From Pseudomonas folii (GTDB lineage: Bacteria > Pseudomonadota > Gammaproteobacteria > Pseudomonadales > Pseudomonadaceae): DNA of 62,910 nucleotides. The translations under genes were made by a program, and so were the position numbers. The notes beneath the pieces are model-generated. The model was not told the origin of the DNA and did not search any database. It saw only the letters and a list, made by a program, of their open reading frames with translations. Below are positions 36,980-44,747 of this stretch, piece after piece. The stretch is taken from assembly GCF_014357575.1 (NCBI RefSeq), contig NZ_JACONW010000013.1, positions 1 to 62,910 of the forward strand, written 5' to 3'. Position 1 is the first letter of the stretch; each line of letters opens with the position of its first letter.

Positions 36980-37423
36980 ATGAACGCTAAAAAAACAGTG
37001 AATAAAGGTGATTATTTCGTCATCCCTATGAGCGATGGCCGGGGTGCGGTGTGTCAAGCTATATGGATGGGTATCGAGAGTGAAGAAGGCAAATTCAAGA
37101 ATGTATTTGCATTCTGTGTGGTCTCAGTAGGCACAGACCAACGCCTTCCTGATGAAAACAAGTACCTGGTGTTTGAAGAGCACTGCGGGCCCTTTACAGT
37201 GATTTTTACAGCCGTCGGAAAATGTTTGTCCGGCGAGTGGCCATGGCTCGGTAGCGGTGTGCTGGATGAGCCAGACCTGGTGGATTTTGAATTCAATATG
37301 GCAGGTAATTTATACCGCTCAGGTTACCCTGTTCGGATGCTGCCGATTGACGAGTACCGCAATCACCTTGACATGGGTATCTCAGGGTATGCGCTGGTAG
37401 AGCGCTACCTGATGCAGCATTAG
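36980..37423 (+). CDS. Immunity-like protein (Imm26-like)
   Basis: A 147-residue soluble protein from the ATG at 36980 (the frame is open from 36920). The start NKGDYFVIPMSDGRGAVCQA resembles the GDxFxIPLxDG opening of the Imm26 immunity family found beside polymorphic toxins. The rest, including SGEWPWLGSGVLDEPDLVDF, is acidic and aromatic. No toxin gene is next to it. The Imm26 link is tentative. Confidence 0.5.
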   Translation: MNAKKTVNKGDYFVIPMSDGRGAVCQAIWMGIESEEGKFKNVFAFCVVSVGTDQRLPDENKYLVFEEHCGPFTVIFTAVGKCLSGEWPWLGSGVLDEPDLVDFEFNMAGNLYRSGYPVRMLPIDEYRNHLDMGISGYALVERYLMQH

Positions 37424-37502
37424 CGTGGGTAATGAAAGAAACGGACTCGCCAATACCTGACTAGTTTTCATTTTCGCGCCGTGACATCAAGGATACCTCC
37501 TC

Positions 37503-38081
37503 ATGCAATATACGTTTTCCGAAGTCCTTAATGACGTGATTGACTACTTCCTGCTGAGTGACTTGCAACTCCTCAAACGTTTCAAGCACGAGCATCAACT
37601 TCCCGATGACCTGGCTAGCGAGTTTACTTCCAATGAAAGTGGCGACAAGGCCGTTCTTGAAGGTGTCCTCATCCCCCTCATCGGAGTGGAAAACCACCCT
37701 TACAACATTGTCTTCACGTTGGAAGGCACTGAACCTGAAATGCCTCGATACGAAGATCGGATCCAGCATCGGCGCGGCGGTTATTCGTTGCGTGTGGAGC
37801 ACGGCCGCATCCACCTTTACACGTGGCGCATCCTGCAGGCGTTCACGGAGGACAACCTCGATGAGTTGCTCGAGCGTTATCAGCAACCCAACAGACCGAC
37901 GATTGAAGTCGAGAATGGCTGGTATGAGGTGGAGATACTGGCGGGGGAAATCCTGCGCGATGGCTACTTCGAACCGGCGTTCGAGTTCGTACTGACCAAG
38001 ACCAATCTGCCGGTAGATGCCAGCAAGGTGGATGTCAACTATCGCTTTGAGGTGGAATGGCGTCAGGGCACGGCTGAATAA
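37503..38081 (+). CDS. Hypothetical acidic protein, 192 residues
   Basis: Not recognised. A soluble, acidic protein with MQYTFSEVLNDVIDYFLLSD at the N-terminus and VENGWYEVEILAGEILRDGY and YRFEVEWRQ toward the C-terminus, suggesting a beta-rich domain. No signal peptide or membrane segment. AAGGA lies nine bases before the ATG. It follows the Imm26-like gene by 79 bases in the same direction. Size, acidity and setting fit an immunity protein, but this is inference. Confidence 0.6.
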   Translation: MQYTFSEVLNDVIDYFLLSDLQLLKRFKHEHQLPDDLASEFTSNESGDKAVLEGVLIPLIGVENHPYNIVFTLEGTEPEMPRYEDRIQHRRGGYSLRVEHGRIHLYTWRILQAFTEDNLDELLERYQQPNRPTIEVENGWYEVEILAGEILRDGYFEPAFEFVLTKTNLPVDASKVDVNYRFEVEWRQGTAE

Positions 38082-38204
38082 CTGTCTTAAACTGCCGGAG
38101 CACCGCACGTGGCTGTACTACCCAGAGTGACAGGTCGGTATGCACCCGCTTGATGATTTGCATGGGGACTGCAAATCCGCCTATCTATCAGGCGGGCATA
38201 CCGA

Positions 38205-38474
38205 TCACCAATAAACAGCAACCACAACCGCAAGCAATACAACAGTCATTGCGGCTTCTTTCCTGGAACAGCTCACATAAATCAAAAACTGAGTGAATAA
38301 GGCAATTGCCACCGCTAGACCTCTTATACCCCCCCTGTCATTCGAATTATCCTCTATAACGTAATCGGGCCCCATCCAGTCATATTCTGACCCTTGCATA
38401 AACGTATAGGTGAGTAGGCAAAAGACAAAAATTCCATACAGAAAAATTCGTATCAACACCCTGACTGCTTTCAT
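38205..38474 (-). CDS. Small membrane protein, 89 residues
   Basis: Two or three membrane helices: about residues 5-26 (LIRIFLYGIFVFCLLTYTF), 53-67 and 72-88, with a short hydrophilic middle DYVIEDNSNDRGG. The ATG at 38474 follows GAGG by five bases. The gene is clearly richer in A and T than the mtl or core genes, which suggests separate origin. Its role is unknown; small membrane proteins in such blocks may protect the inner membrane. Confidence 0.6.
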   Translation of the reverse strand: MKAVRVLIRIFLYGIFVFCLLTYTFMQGSEYDWMGPDYVIEDNSNDRGGIRGLAVAIALFTQFLIYVSCSRKEAAMTVVLLAVVVAVYW

Positions 38475-38726
38475 GCACACCTCATCAGCCTACTGAAAGA
38501 ACTCCACCCTCTCATCATTGGGTAGGTGCCGCGACGGTATTCGATACCTCACCACACATTGATTCCACTGCCCTACACACTATGGTAACTTCGTCAGCCA
38601 TATACTTGGTATAGGCGGTCAGCATATTGAGGACTGTCTTTTATCATTTAACGGTTCCGGCTCCGACTGGAACGGTGTGAAAGTCATCGCGCGAGACATG
38701 AGATCTGAAGTAATCCGCTAAATCGA

Positions 38727-39278
38727 GTGTGGCTCTCAATAGTGACGACCACAGAATTCACAGGCGCGTTCCTGAGACGATGCGCCCAACTTGAGGTTTC
38801 CCCCTTGGGACTTTTCTCTAAAATATTCGGAAAGCCATCCGGACCTGTTCTCTACACACTCTTTTCGGCTCGCCCCTCGAGCGATCTGGGTTCATGGGCA
38901 CCCAACTTCCCGGAGCACACTGAGGTTGTCGGTTACTCAAGCCTCGGTCATTTCTTCCTTCGCAGCCCGGACGACCAGGACTATATCGTCCTGCACCCCT
39001 TCAAGCGCGCGGCGAAGTCGTATGGAAGCTTTGAGTCAGTCGAAGAGTTTGAAACCGAGATACTGAAAGAACCGGGGTTCGATCTGCACGTCCTGAGGTC
39101 GGATCACGTCGCCGAATTATTTCAGCATCTGGGCCCTCTAGCTGAAGATCAGGTCTACATCCCGAAGCCATACCCGTTTCTCGGCGGCAGCGAAGCGCTT
39201 GAGACCTACGAAAAAGGTGATGCCTGGGTCTTTATGCAGGTTGTTGCTCATATGCATGGTCTCGACGGCAGCGCCTGA
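38727..39278 (+). CDS. Immunity-like protein with DUF1851 (Tdi1 C-terminal) domain
   Basis: A 183-residue soluble protein. The C-terminal half shows VVGYSSLGHFFL, then LGPLAEDQVYIPKPYPFLGG and SEALETYEKGDAWVFM. This fits the DUF1851/Tdi1 C-terminal pattern (GPLxEDExYGFxPxLxLGG), known from immunity proteins to type VI secretion effectors. The start is uncertain: GTG at 38727 or GTG at 38742, neither with a good ribosome site. No effector gene is beside it. The conserved domain is reasonably clear; its partner is unknown. Confidence 0.65.
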   Translation: MWLSIVTTTEFTGAFLRRCAQLEVSPLGLFSKIFGKPSGPVLYTLFSARPSSDLGSWAPNFPEHTEVVGYSSLGHFFLRSPDDQDYIVLHPFKRAAKSYGSFESVEEFETEILKEPGFDLHVLRSDHVAELFQHLGPLAEDQVYIPKPYPFLGGSEALETYEKGDAWVFMQVVAHMHGLDGSA

Positions 39279-39298
39279 AATGCACAAGCTAGCTGAAC

Positions 39299-39321
39299 GC
39301 GCTGAAGAGACTCTTCAGCGC
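39299..39321. terminator. Hairpin between convergent genes
   Basis: GCGCTGAAGAG and CTCTTCAGCGC are exact complements around a single base. It lies 20 bases after the DUF1851 gene and ahead of the converging lipoprotein gene. There is no T-run. Confidence 0.45.
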
Positions 39322-39432
39322 AGTTCTGCGACGAAGGTAGCGATGCCGGGCTAAGGGCACCTCACTCGTGCAATTCTCCAGAAGAGACACGCCAAAAATC
39401 AAAGCGCGCTCTTCTTCTGCCGTGGACTGGAA

Positions 39433-40362
39433 CTATCGCAGATTGTTTGCTGCACCCACTGCTGCATTGTAGGAGTCCATCATCGCTTTGATAGAAGAGT
39501 CATGTTTAAGCTCTTTATATTGCCGCATGAAGCCGATGGAGTTGGTCAACGCACTTTGCACAATGCTCATGCTGCTCTTCGTCACAGGATCCTTGTAGTC
39601 GATTAGCGACTTGCGCAGTTCTTCCAGTGAAGCCTCCAGGTTCGGCACGATGGTGTCGGCCTTCGCCACGTCCTTCTGGCTCATGGCATTTACCATATCG
39701 GTCCCGAGCATCAGGCTGTTGAGCGTATAGTAAGCCGGCATGTTGCCTTCTTTGCGAAGAGATTCAGCCTCTTCTGCCTGAACTCGCCGTTGATGAGTCG
39801 ACAGTGCTTGATCCATCTGCCCCAGGCTGTCCATGGCGTCCTGGAACGCTGCTCGAGTCGCCGGGTCCTGGGCTCTCCCCTTCGCCAGATTATCCTCTCG
39901 ATAGGCGCCACCGTTAAAGTAAGGCGCGATCTCATCAATGCGTGTAACAACAACAGGCAAGGTTTTCAGTAAAGCATCAGCGGCTGCGTCTGCATCTTCC
40001 GAGCCTGCAGCAGATAGCGCACGGCCCTGCTTCAGCGCATTAATGGCATCCGTGTAATGGCTGTTGGACGTCGGAGCATGGAACATGTCAGTCGGTTTGG
40101 CGCGATCAAGTTCCATCTCGCCGTATAACCTGATGCTTCCAAGCAGCCCAAAAGTGTCGTCCAGCAAGCGGTTGTAAGCCTTCACATACAAGTTGATTTT
40201 TTGCTGTTCTACGGCTTGAGCCGATTCCGCCTGAGTGGTGGCAGGCGTCTGGGAGTTGCCGGACGAATTAGGATTATCACAACCTGATAACGCCATTATT
40301 GTGCCAAGCAGAACACATACAGCAGCAAGTTTATTGAGTCGATCAAAAGCTGAGAAAGGCAT
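39433..40362 (-). CDS. YiiG-like lipoprotein (DUF3829)
   Basis: A 309-residue envelope lipoprotein: signal peptide with lipobox ALSGC (cysteine about residue 28), a disordered Thr/Gln/Ala linker, then an all-helical domain starting KINLYVKAYNRLLDDTF. That opening is the typical one of YiiG/DUF3829 proteins. AAGGA lies before the ATG at 40362; an earlier frame start at 40434 is unlikely because it would break the signal peptide. The function of the family is not known. Confidence 0.75.
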   Translation of the reverse strand: MPFSAFDRLNKLAAVCVLLGTIMALSGCDNPNSSGNSQTPATTQAESAQAVEQQKINLYVKAYNRLLDDTFGLLGSIRLYGEMELDRAKPTDMFHAPTSNSHYTDAINALKQGRALSAAGSEDADAAADALLKTLPVVVTRIDEIAPYFNGGAYREDNLAKGRAQDPATRAAFQDAMDSLGQMDQALSTHQRRVQAEEAESLRKEGNMPAYYTLNSLMLGTDMVNAMSQKDVAKADTIVPNLEASLEELRKSLIDYKDPVTKSSMSIVQSALTNSIGFMRQYKELKHDSSIKAMMDSYNAAVGAANNLR

Positions 40363-40572
40363 AACGGTGGTCGTCCTTGAAGTCGGAGAATTACGAATCA
40401 CGCATACAGACTGGAATATATCGGCCAGGTTCAACCGGGGAATTACAAAAAGCCATCACTGCTAGCTGATCACCGTATAGCGGCATCCACTTTCATACCA
40501 TGTTGGTATTATTGTGATGAATGACGGCGACACCTGAGATCGTCACTACCCTGAAGGGTAGATGGAGTTGCA

Positions 40573-41088
40573 TCAATAATAATCATCCCAGCCCCTAAGC
40601 GGCGGCGTGGTTGTGGAGCAAGGTAGAGAGCCTGCGTAGTATCCCTTTGCAGGATCCCAATCACCTTCCATGATGAATACTCGCTGCGTTGAAAGGTCAC
40701 TCCATTTGATATGCCGGGTGAAGTACCTGCGATTTCCTTTGGGGTCGGAGCATGGAAGGGCCACCTGGACGGTCAGACTGGTCGCGTACTTTATTGTAAA
40801 GGTCTCCTCACCATCAGGGCCGACCTCCCCCTTGAAAACGTGCATGTTCCAGAATGTCGCGCAGCTTCCACCATACAAGTTAATACAGAACAGTTTCTTC
40901 CCGACGTTGAGGGGCTGTACGGCGAGTGCGACCGTATCGGGAATGGGCTGACCATTTTCATCGAGTACCCGAATGGTGATCTGCAACGGAAGATCGAGCG
41001 CCTGCTGCCTGGCACTGATGAGCTCTGACACACAGCCTGAAAGAAGCGATGCAACAGCAGCGAACACGGCAAAACGGCAAAACGGCAC
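40573..41088 (-). CDS. Hypothetical lipoprotein, start region disturbed by an 8-bp tandem repeat
   Basis: A 171-residue lipoprotein, from GTG at 41088, with lipobox SLLSGC (cysteine about residue 19) and a beta-rich body (ITIRVLDENGQPIPDTVALA) like an Ig- or transthyretin-type fold. The start is odd: an ATG at 41111 opens MTITFKAACRFAVL in another frame. Deleting one 8-base unit of the repeat at 41066-41087 would join that ATG in frame to the lipobox and give a better signal peptide. So either the gene uses the weak GTG, or it is switched off or frameshifted in this copy. The family is unknown. Confidence 0.55.
   Translation of the reverse strand: MPFCRFAVFAAVASLLSGCVSELISARQQALDLPLQITIRVLDENGQPIPDTVALAVQPLNVGKKLFCINLYGGSCATFWNMHVFKGEVGPDGEETFTIKYATSLTVQVALPCSDPKGNRRYFTRHIKWSDLSTQRVFIMEGDWDPAKGYYAGSLPCSTTTPPLRGWDDYY
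41066..41087. repeat. 8-bp tandem repeat at a lipoprotein start
   Basis: ACGGCAAA occurs twice in direct succession (41066-41073 and 41074-41081), followed by a partial third copy ACGGCA. Because 8 is not a multiple of 3, gain or loss of a unit changes the frame between the ATG at 41111 and the lipoprotein body. Confidence 0.8.
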
Positions 41089-41223
41089 GCTGCTTTAAAT
41101 GTGATCGTCATAATTTTTATTACGCCAATGATTACATCCGTGATGGTGGGGATGGAGTTATTTGCAGCGCCTTGGTTCAGGTGCAGAAAATATGTTTTCC
41201 GCACCGGATAATGGGTTACCAAT

Positions 41224-42198
41224 TCAATACTGAGTACGTTGCTCTAATTCCAGCAATTTAAGGAGTTCTTTGTCATCCAGATGAAAGGCGAGTTCTTCAG
41301 GAAGCGGGCGCTCGAAATCCCTGAGCTCACTCAGTTCGTAGAAGAAATTGTTCTCGTAGAATGCGTTAATTGCTGCAAGCTCGGGGACCAAATCCAGCAT
41401 CGGCGTTGCAGGCGTATAGCCCCGACGCACCCGTCCAATTGACTCAAGGTACTCGGTGCATGACGCACATCCTTCATTGACGCCTTTTTCCCACAAGCGG
41501 TAGGCATCCAAACGACGCCCTTCCATCCAGGCCAGTTTACCCAGGCTCATGTAGGCCGGGGCATAACCCTGTTTTACCGCACACTCAAGCATCTGTTTAC
41601 CAACAGGATGAAGCTCTTTCGCCTGCGGGACGATATTTCCCCCGACTGATGCCATCGCCTGCGGGCTGCCGCGATCAACGGCTTCAGAAAGCAGCTTGTA
41701 CATCGCGTCATAGTCCCGGCCATAAAGAGAGGCTCCATAGGCAGAGACTACAATTGGTACACCCTGTTGAACAAATTCGTTGATTGTATCTGACGCTGCG
41801 GCAGCTTTTTCGGGGCTGGCCGGATAACGCAGCGTCCAGACACTGTCGAGATATATGGCCTTCCAGCTTCCCTCTTTCACGGCAGCAGCGAGTAAACTCT
41901 CACGCTTTTCTTTATGCTCTTTATCCATCCAGAAGTTTTCGGTTTGGTCCCCTTTCGAGGCGTACTCCACCAGTTGCCTGAAAGCCTGCGCCGCCGCGGG
42001 GGACTCTTTCGGCAAAAAATCCGTCTCACTGCGGCAAACAAAATTCTTATCTTTAAACTCCGCCAGTAACTGTTTATTAACTGACAACTGGTCTGAGCTG
42101 CCATACGAGGCGGGAAGGTGGTTAAAGTCTTCTAATTTTTTGTCACAGCCCGAAAGGATGGCCACCATAACCAGCGTAAAAACCGATAAATATTTCAT
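41224..42198 (-). CDS. Lipoprotein with Sel1-like repeats, 324 residues
   Basis: Signal peptide MKYLSVFTLVMVAILSGC with lipobox ILSGC (cysteine at residue 18). The mature protein contains helical repeat units of Sel1/TPR type, for example KLLSEAVDRGSPQAMASVGG, LECAVKQGYAPAYMSLGKLA and RLWEKGVNEGCASC, around residues 165-255. It would sit on the periplasmic side and bind a partner. Similar lipoproteins of Pseudomonas are unnamed. The ribosome site is only a weak GGGAAA. Confidence 0.7.
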   Translation of the reverse strand: MKYLSVFTLVMVAILSGCDKKLEDFNHLPASYGSSDQLSVNKQLLAEFKDKNFVCRSETDFLPKESPAAAQAFRQLVEYASKGDQTENFWMDKEHKEKRESLLAAAVKEGSWKAIYLDSVWTLRYPASPEKAAAASDTINEFVQQGVPIVVSAYGASLYGRDYDAMYKLLSEAVDRGSPQAMASVGGNIVPQAKELHPVGKQMLECAVKQGYAPAYMSLGKLAWMEGRRLDAYRLWEKGVNEGCASCTEYLESIGRVRRGYTPATPMLDLVPELAAINAFYENNFFYELSELRDFERPLPEELAFHLDDKELLKLLELEQRTQY

Positions 42199-42343
42199 AT
42201 TTTCCCTGATAACTTTCTGATTATCGTGAAGGATATTCTTTAGCGAAGTGATCTCTGGATCAGAGATTTTTCATTAATATCAATCCCCGTTGCACGACGC
42301 TGTTGCTCTTGAATGCTAATCACCCGAGCCGGGGTAGAACCGC

Positions 42344-42646
42344 TCAGCCGAATAAATAATTCGGATACCTCAGTGCAAGAAACCCGGCTACCGTTAGCCC
42401 TGCTTGAATCAGCAGCGTCACCGAGAGCCCTTTCGGCCCTCGGCGGACAAACCAGTAAATAGCGTTCAACGCCATTGAAATCAGGTTAGTGAGCCACATG
42501 ACGGCGAACGAGAAGAGAGACGACGGGACGAAGGCAGAGCTAGGCAATTGCAGTACATAGAGTGCGAATATCGTACCCAGAATCACAGTAGTGATCGAGA
42601 GGCAGGCAATCCAGCGGGTAAAACGTAAAACGCCGTGGGATATCAT
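42344..42646 (-). CDS. Small membrane protein, copy A of a tandem pair
   Basis: A 100-residue protein with three or four membrane helices: RWIACLSITTVILGTIFALY, SSLFSFAVMWLTNLISMALN, then a basic loop VRRGPKG and a last helix. It is a close relative of the gene 184 bases upstream (42830-43132); both have 100 residues, the same loop and the same GGAAAGGA-type ribosome site. I chose ATG at 42646 rather than TTG at 42667 because the site lies between them. Function unknown. Confidence 0.75.
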   Translation of the reverse strand: MISHGVLRFTRWIACLSITTVILGTIFALYVLQLPSSAFVPSSLFSFAVMWLTNLISMALNAIYWFVRRGPKGLSVTLLIQAGLTVAGFLALRYPNYLFG

Positions 42647-42829
42647 ACCGATGTATATCCTTTCCAATTAGCTTTGCCCAAACAACGAATCATCGCTGCG
42701 GCGTGGTTCACGCCACTAAAGTCAATTGCCGCAATAGATAAAGCCTTCACTTGCAGCAACCTGGATGCTTCATAGCCTTTGCGTTCATGGCAGCGTGACT
42801 GCTACTTACCCGTTCCGGATTGCAACCGC

Positions 42830-43132
42830 TCAGCCGAAGAAATAATCCCCGAAGAGGGATACAACAAAAGGGGCTAAACACATCCCTGCTTGAATCAGCA
42901 GCGTGACCGAAAGCCATTTCGGCCCTCGGCGGACAGACCAGTAAATAACGTTCAGCACCATTGAAACCAGGTTGGTGAGCCACATCACGGCGAACGAGAG
43001 GAAATACGGTGGGAGGAAGGAGGAGCTAGGCTTTTGCGCCAAATAGAGTGCGAATATCGAACCCAGAATCACAGTAGTGATCGAGAGGCAGGTCATCCAG
43101 CGGGTAACACGTAAAGCTTCGTCGGGCATCAT
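42830..43132 (-). CDS. Small membrane protein, copy B of a tandem pair
   Basis: A 100-residue protein with three or four membrane helices: CLSITTVILGSIFALYLAQ, FLSFAVMWLTNLVSMVLNVI, loop VRRGPKW and a last helix LLIQAGMCLAPFVV. The start MMPDEALRV follows AAAGGAAG; the frame is open upstream to 43354 without support. By eye about two thirds of its residues match copy A, and the flanking DNA is also similar, so this is a gene duplication. Immunity or envelope proteins often duplicate in this way. Confidence 0.75.
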   Translation of the reverse strand: MMPDEALRVTRWMTCLSITTVILGSIFALYLAQKPSSSFLPPYFLSFAVMWLTNLVSMVLNVIYWSVRRGPKWLSVTLLIQAGMCLAPFVVSLFGDYFFG

Positions 43133-43523
43133 ACCGGTGGACTTCCTTTCAGCACTTTGCCCGAATGGTAAGCTATCGCTGCTGGCAATGGCTTGCTTGA
43201 GTAGGTGATAGATCCTTATTGGATCCAAAAAACGCAATCTTACTGAATTCGCCTCAAAAGCCAAGCGCCAATGTTTTTTGGCGCCAGCCACTCTCAGTCT
43301 GGTTGACCTCGCCCGGAAGCTTTGACCGATGTTCCTTCCCGCCAGTCCCGACAATTGATTGTTTTAAAACACCCTGCCGCCATCAAGGCACAGCCCGGTA
43401 TCCATAAGCCGGGATTCCAGTGCCCAAACCTACTGCGAATAGCGCAATTCCTGTCGCGAACATTATGCGTTCTCCATAACTGATCCGAGCTTGATAAGCC
43501 TTGGACGGCCCTGAGACTCGCCA
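43133..43523. other. 391-base gap upstream of the tandem membrane genes
   Basis: No supported gene. Frames at 43294-43527 and the upstream extension of the membrane protein have no ribosome sites. The first 20-30 bases hold the ribosome site of copy B. It should contain the promoter of the tandem pair. Confidence 0.5.
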
Positions 43524-44516
43524 TCAAGGAACCACAATCTCATCATAAAACCACACACCCACTTCGCCATTCGGGCGCACATCCAGAACCTTCCCATCAG
43601 CACTCTGCATAACCGAATGATCAGACTCGATGGGCGTTCCCGTACGCCGATCCAGGGCCTGCGCCTCAGGTGGCGGGCTGAAGAGCAGGTAGCCTTGAAA
43701 ACTGCTGACTTGAGCGCCGACAGGATAGTGAACAGGGCCGAAATCGGCTGCACTGTTCAATTCACCGCTCCACTTGAGCACATCACCGTCAGGCTTGTTC
43801 AGGCGCATGCTCAGCCATCTCAGTTCCAGTCCCAGCAGGCGTGTCGGCGTGTCCGTCCCCAGCTCCCAGCTATCGCCCGAGGAGGAAGACACCGTCAACG
43901 ATCCCGGCCAGACAATGCCTCCCTGCTTGCTGCCTGGCGCCAGCGTGCAGCGGTTCAAACGCCATTCGGAGAACTTGAAATGAGCGCCGGATGGAAAGCG
44001 GAACTCGACCTTGCCCGGCTCACACCTCCAGCCTTGCAAGTCGGTAGCCGCCAATATTTCCACCGTCGCCGAACCATGGCCCTGCCACAGCTCGAGCCAA
44101 CGCACAGGTATGCCCATGATGTTACCGGGCGTACGTTCGAAGTCGGCGCGCTTGAGGCTCTGCATGCCGTAAGGCTGCGGAGTACCGCTCAGGTCGTTAA
44201 AGGGTTTGACGTCTTCCAACTGGACCTGCGTGCCAGCCGGCAGCACCAGATCGCCCAGCACCTCTTCACGCTCCAGACGCGGGTTATGTGCACGCCAATC
44301 AAGCCATTGGGTAACCCCGAAATTGACGTAGGGCACGCTGGTGGCCGCCAGCACCACGAACGTCAAGCCGAACAGCCAGGGCCGTGCCAGCATGGCCCGT
44401 CTGTAACGAGGGATAAGAAAAGCCAGCAGGCCGGCTATTAGCAGCCAGAGAAAAACCTGGGAAAAGATGAAGATCATGGAACCGATCATCATGGCCAGCG
44501 GATTAATCGGGATCAT
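43524..44516 (-). CDS. Membrane-anchored protein of unknown function, 330 residues
   Basis: Not recognised. Two N-terminal membrane helices (about residues 7-36 and 46-64) are followed by a large beta-rich, tryptophan-containing domain (LPAGTQVQLEDVKPF, VRWLELWQGHG, FRFPSGAHFKFSEW) that probably faces the periplasm. AAGGA lies six bases before the ATG. It is divergent from the 650-residue exported protein at 44748, 231 bases apart, and the two may be regulated together. Confidence 0.7.
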   Translation of the reverse strand: MIPINPLAMMIGSMIFIFSQVFLWLLIAGLLAFLIPRYRRAMLARPWLFGLTFVVLAATSVPYVNFGVTQWLDWRAHNPRLEREEVLGDLVLPAGTQVQLEDVKPFNDLSGTPQPYGMQSLKRADFERTPGNIMGIPVRWLELWQGHGSATVEILAATDLQGWRCEPGKVEFRFPSGAHFKFSEWRLNRCTLAPGSKQGGIVWPGSLTVSSSSGDSWELGTDTPTRLLGLELRWLSMRLNKPDGDVLKWSGELNSAADFGPVHYPVGAQVSSFQGYLLFSPPPEAQALDRRTGTPIESDHSVMQSADGKVLDVRPNGEVGVWFYDEIVVP

Positions 44517-44747
44517 GGACGTCCTTGTAAACTCATTTCAAATCGCGAAGGATAATCCAGACTGCGGCACTTTCCCACGTACCGACAAACTAAGTCCTGG
44601 CCAATCAAGGAAGTCACTCCGCATGATGCCTGACAGCGCTTGCCGTATTGACTGCCGTTTTATTGCTCACGAGCCCGAATATATTTTTAACTGAATAGCA
44701 GTGTCCGAAGCTGGCAACAATGCCGGAATACCAGGGAAGTACAACAC

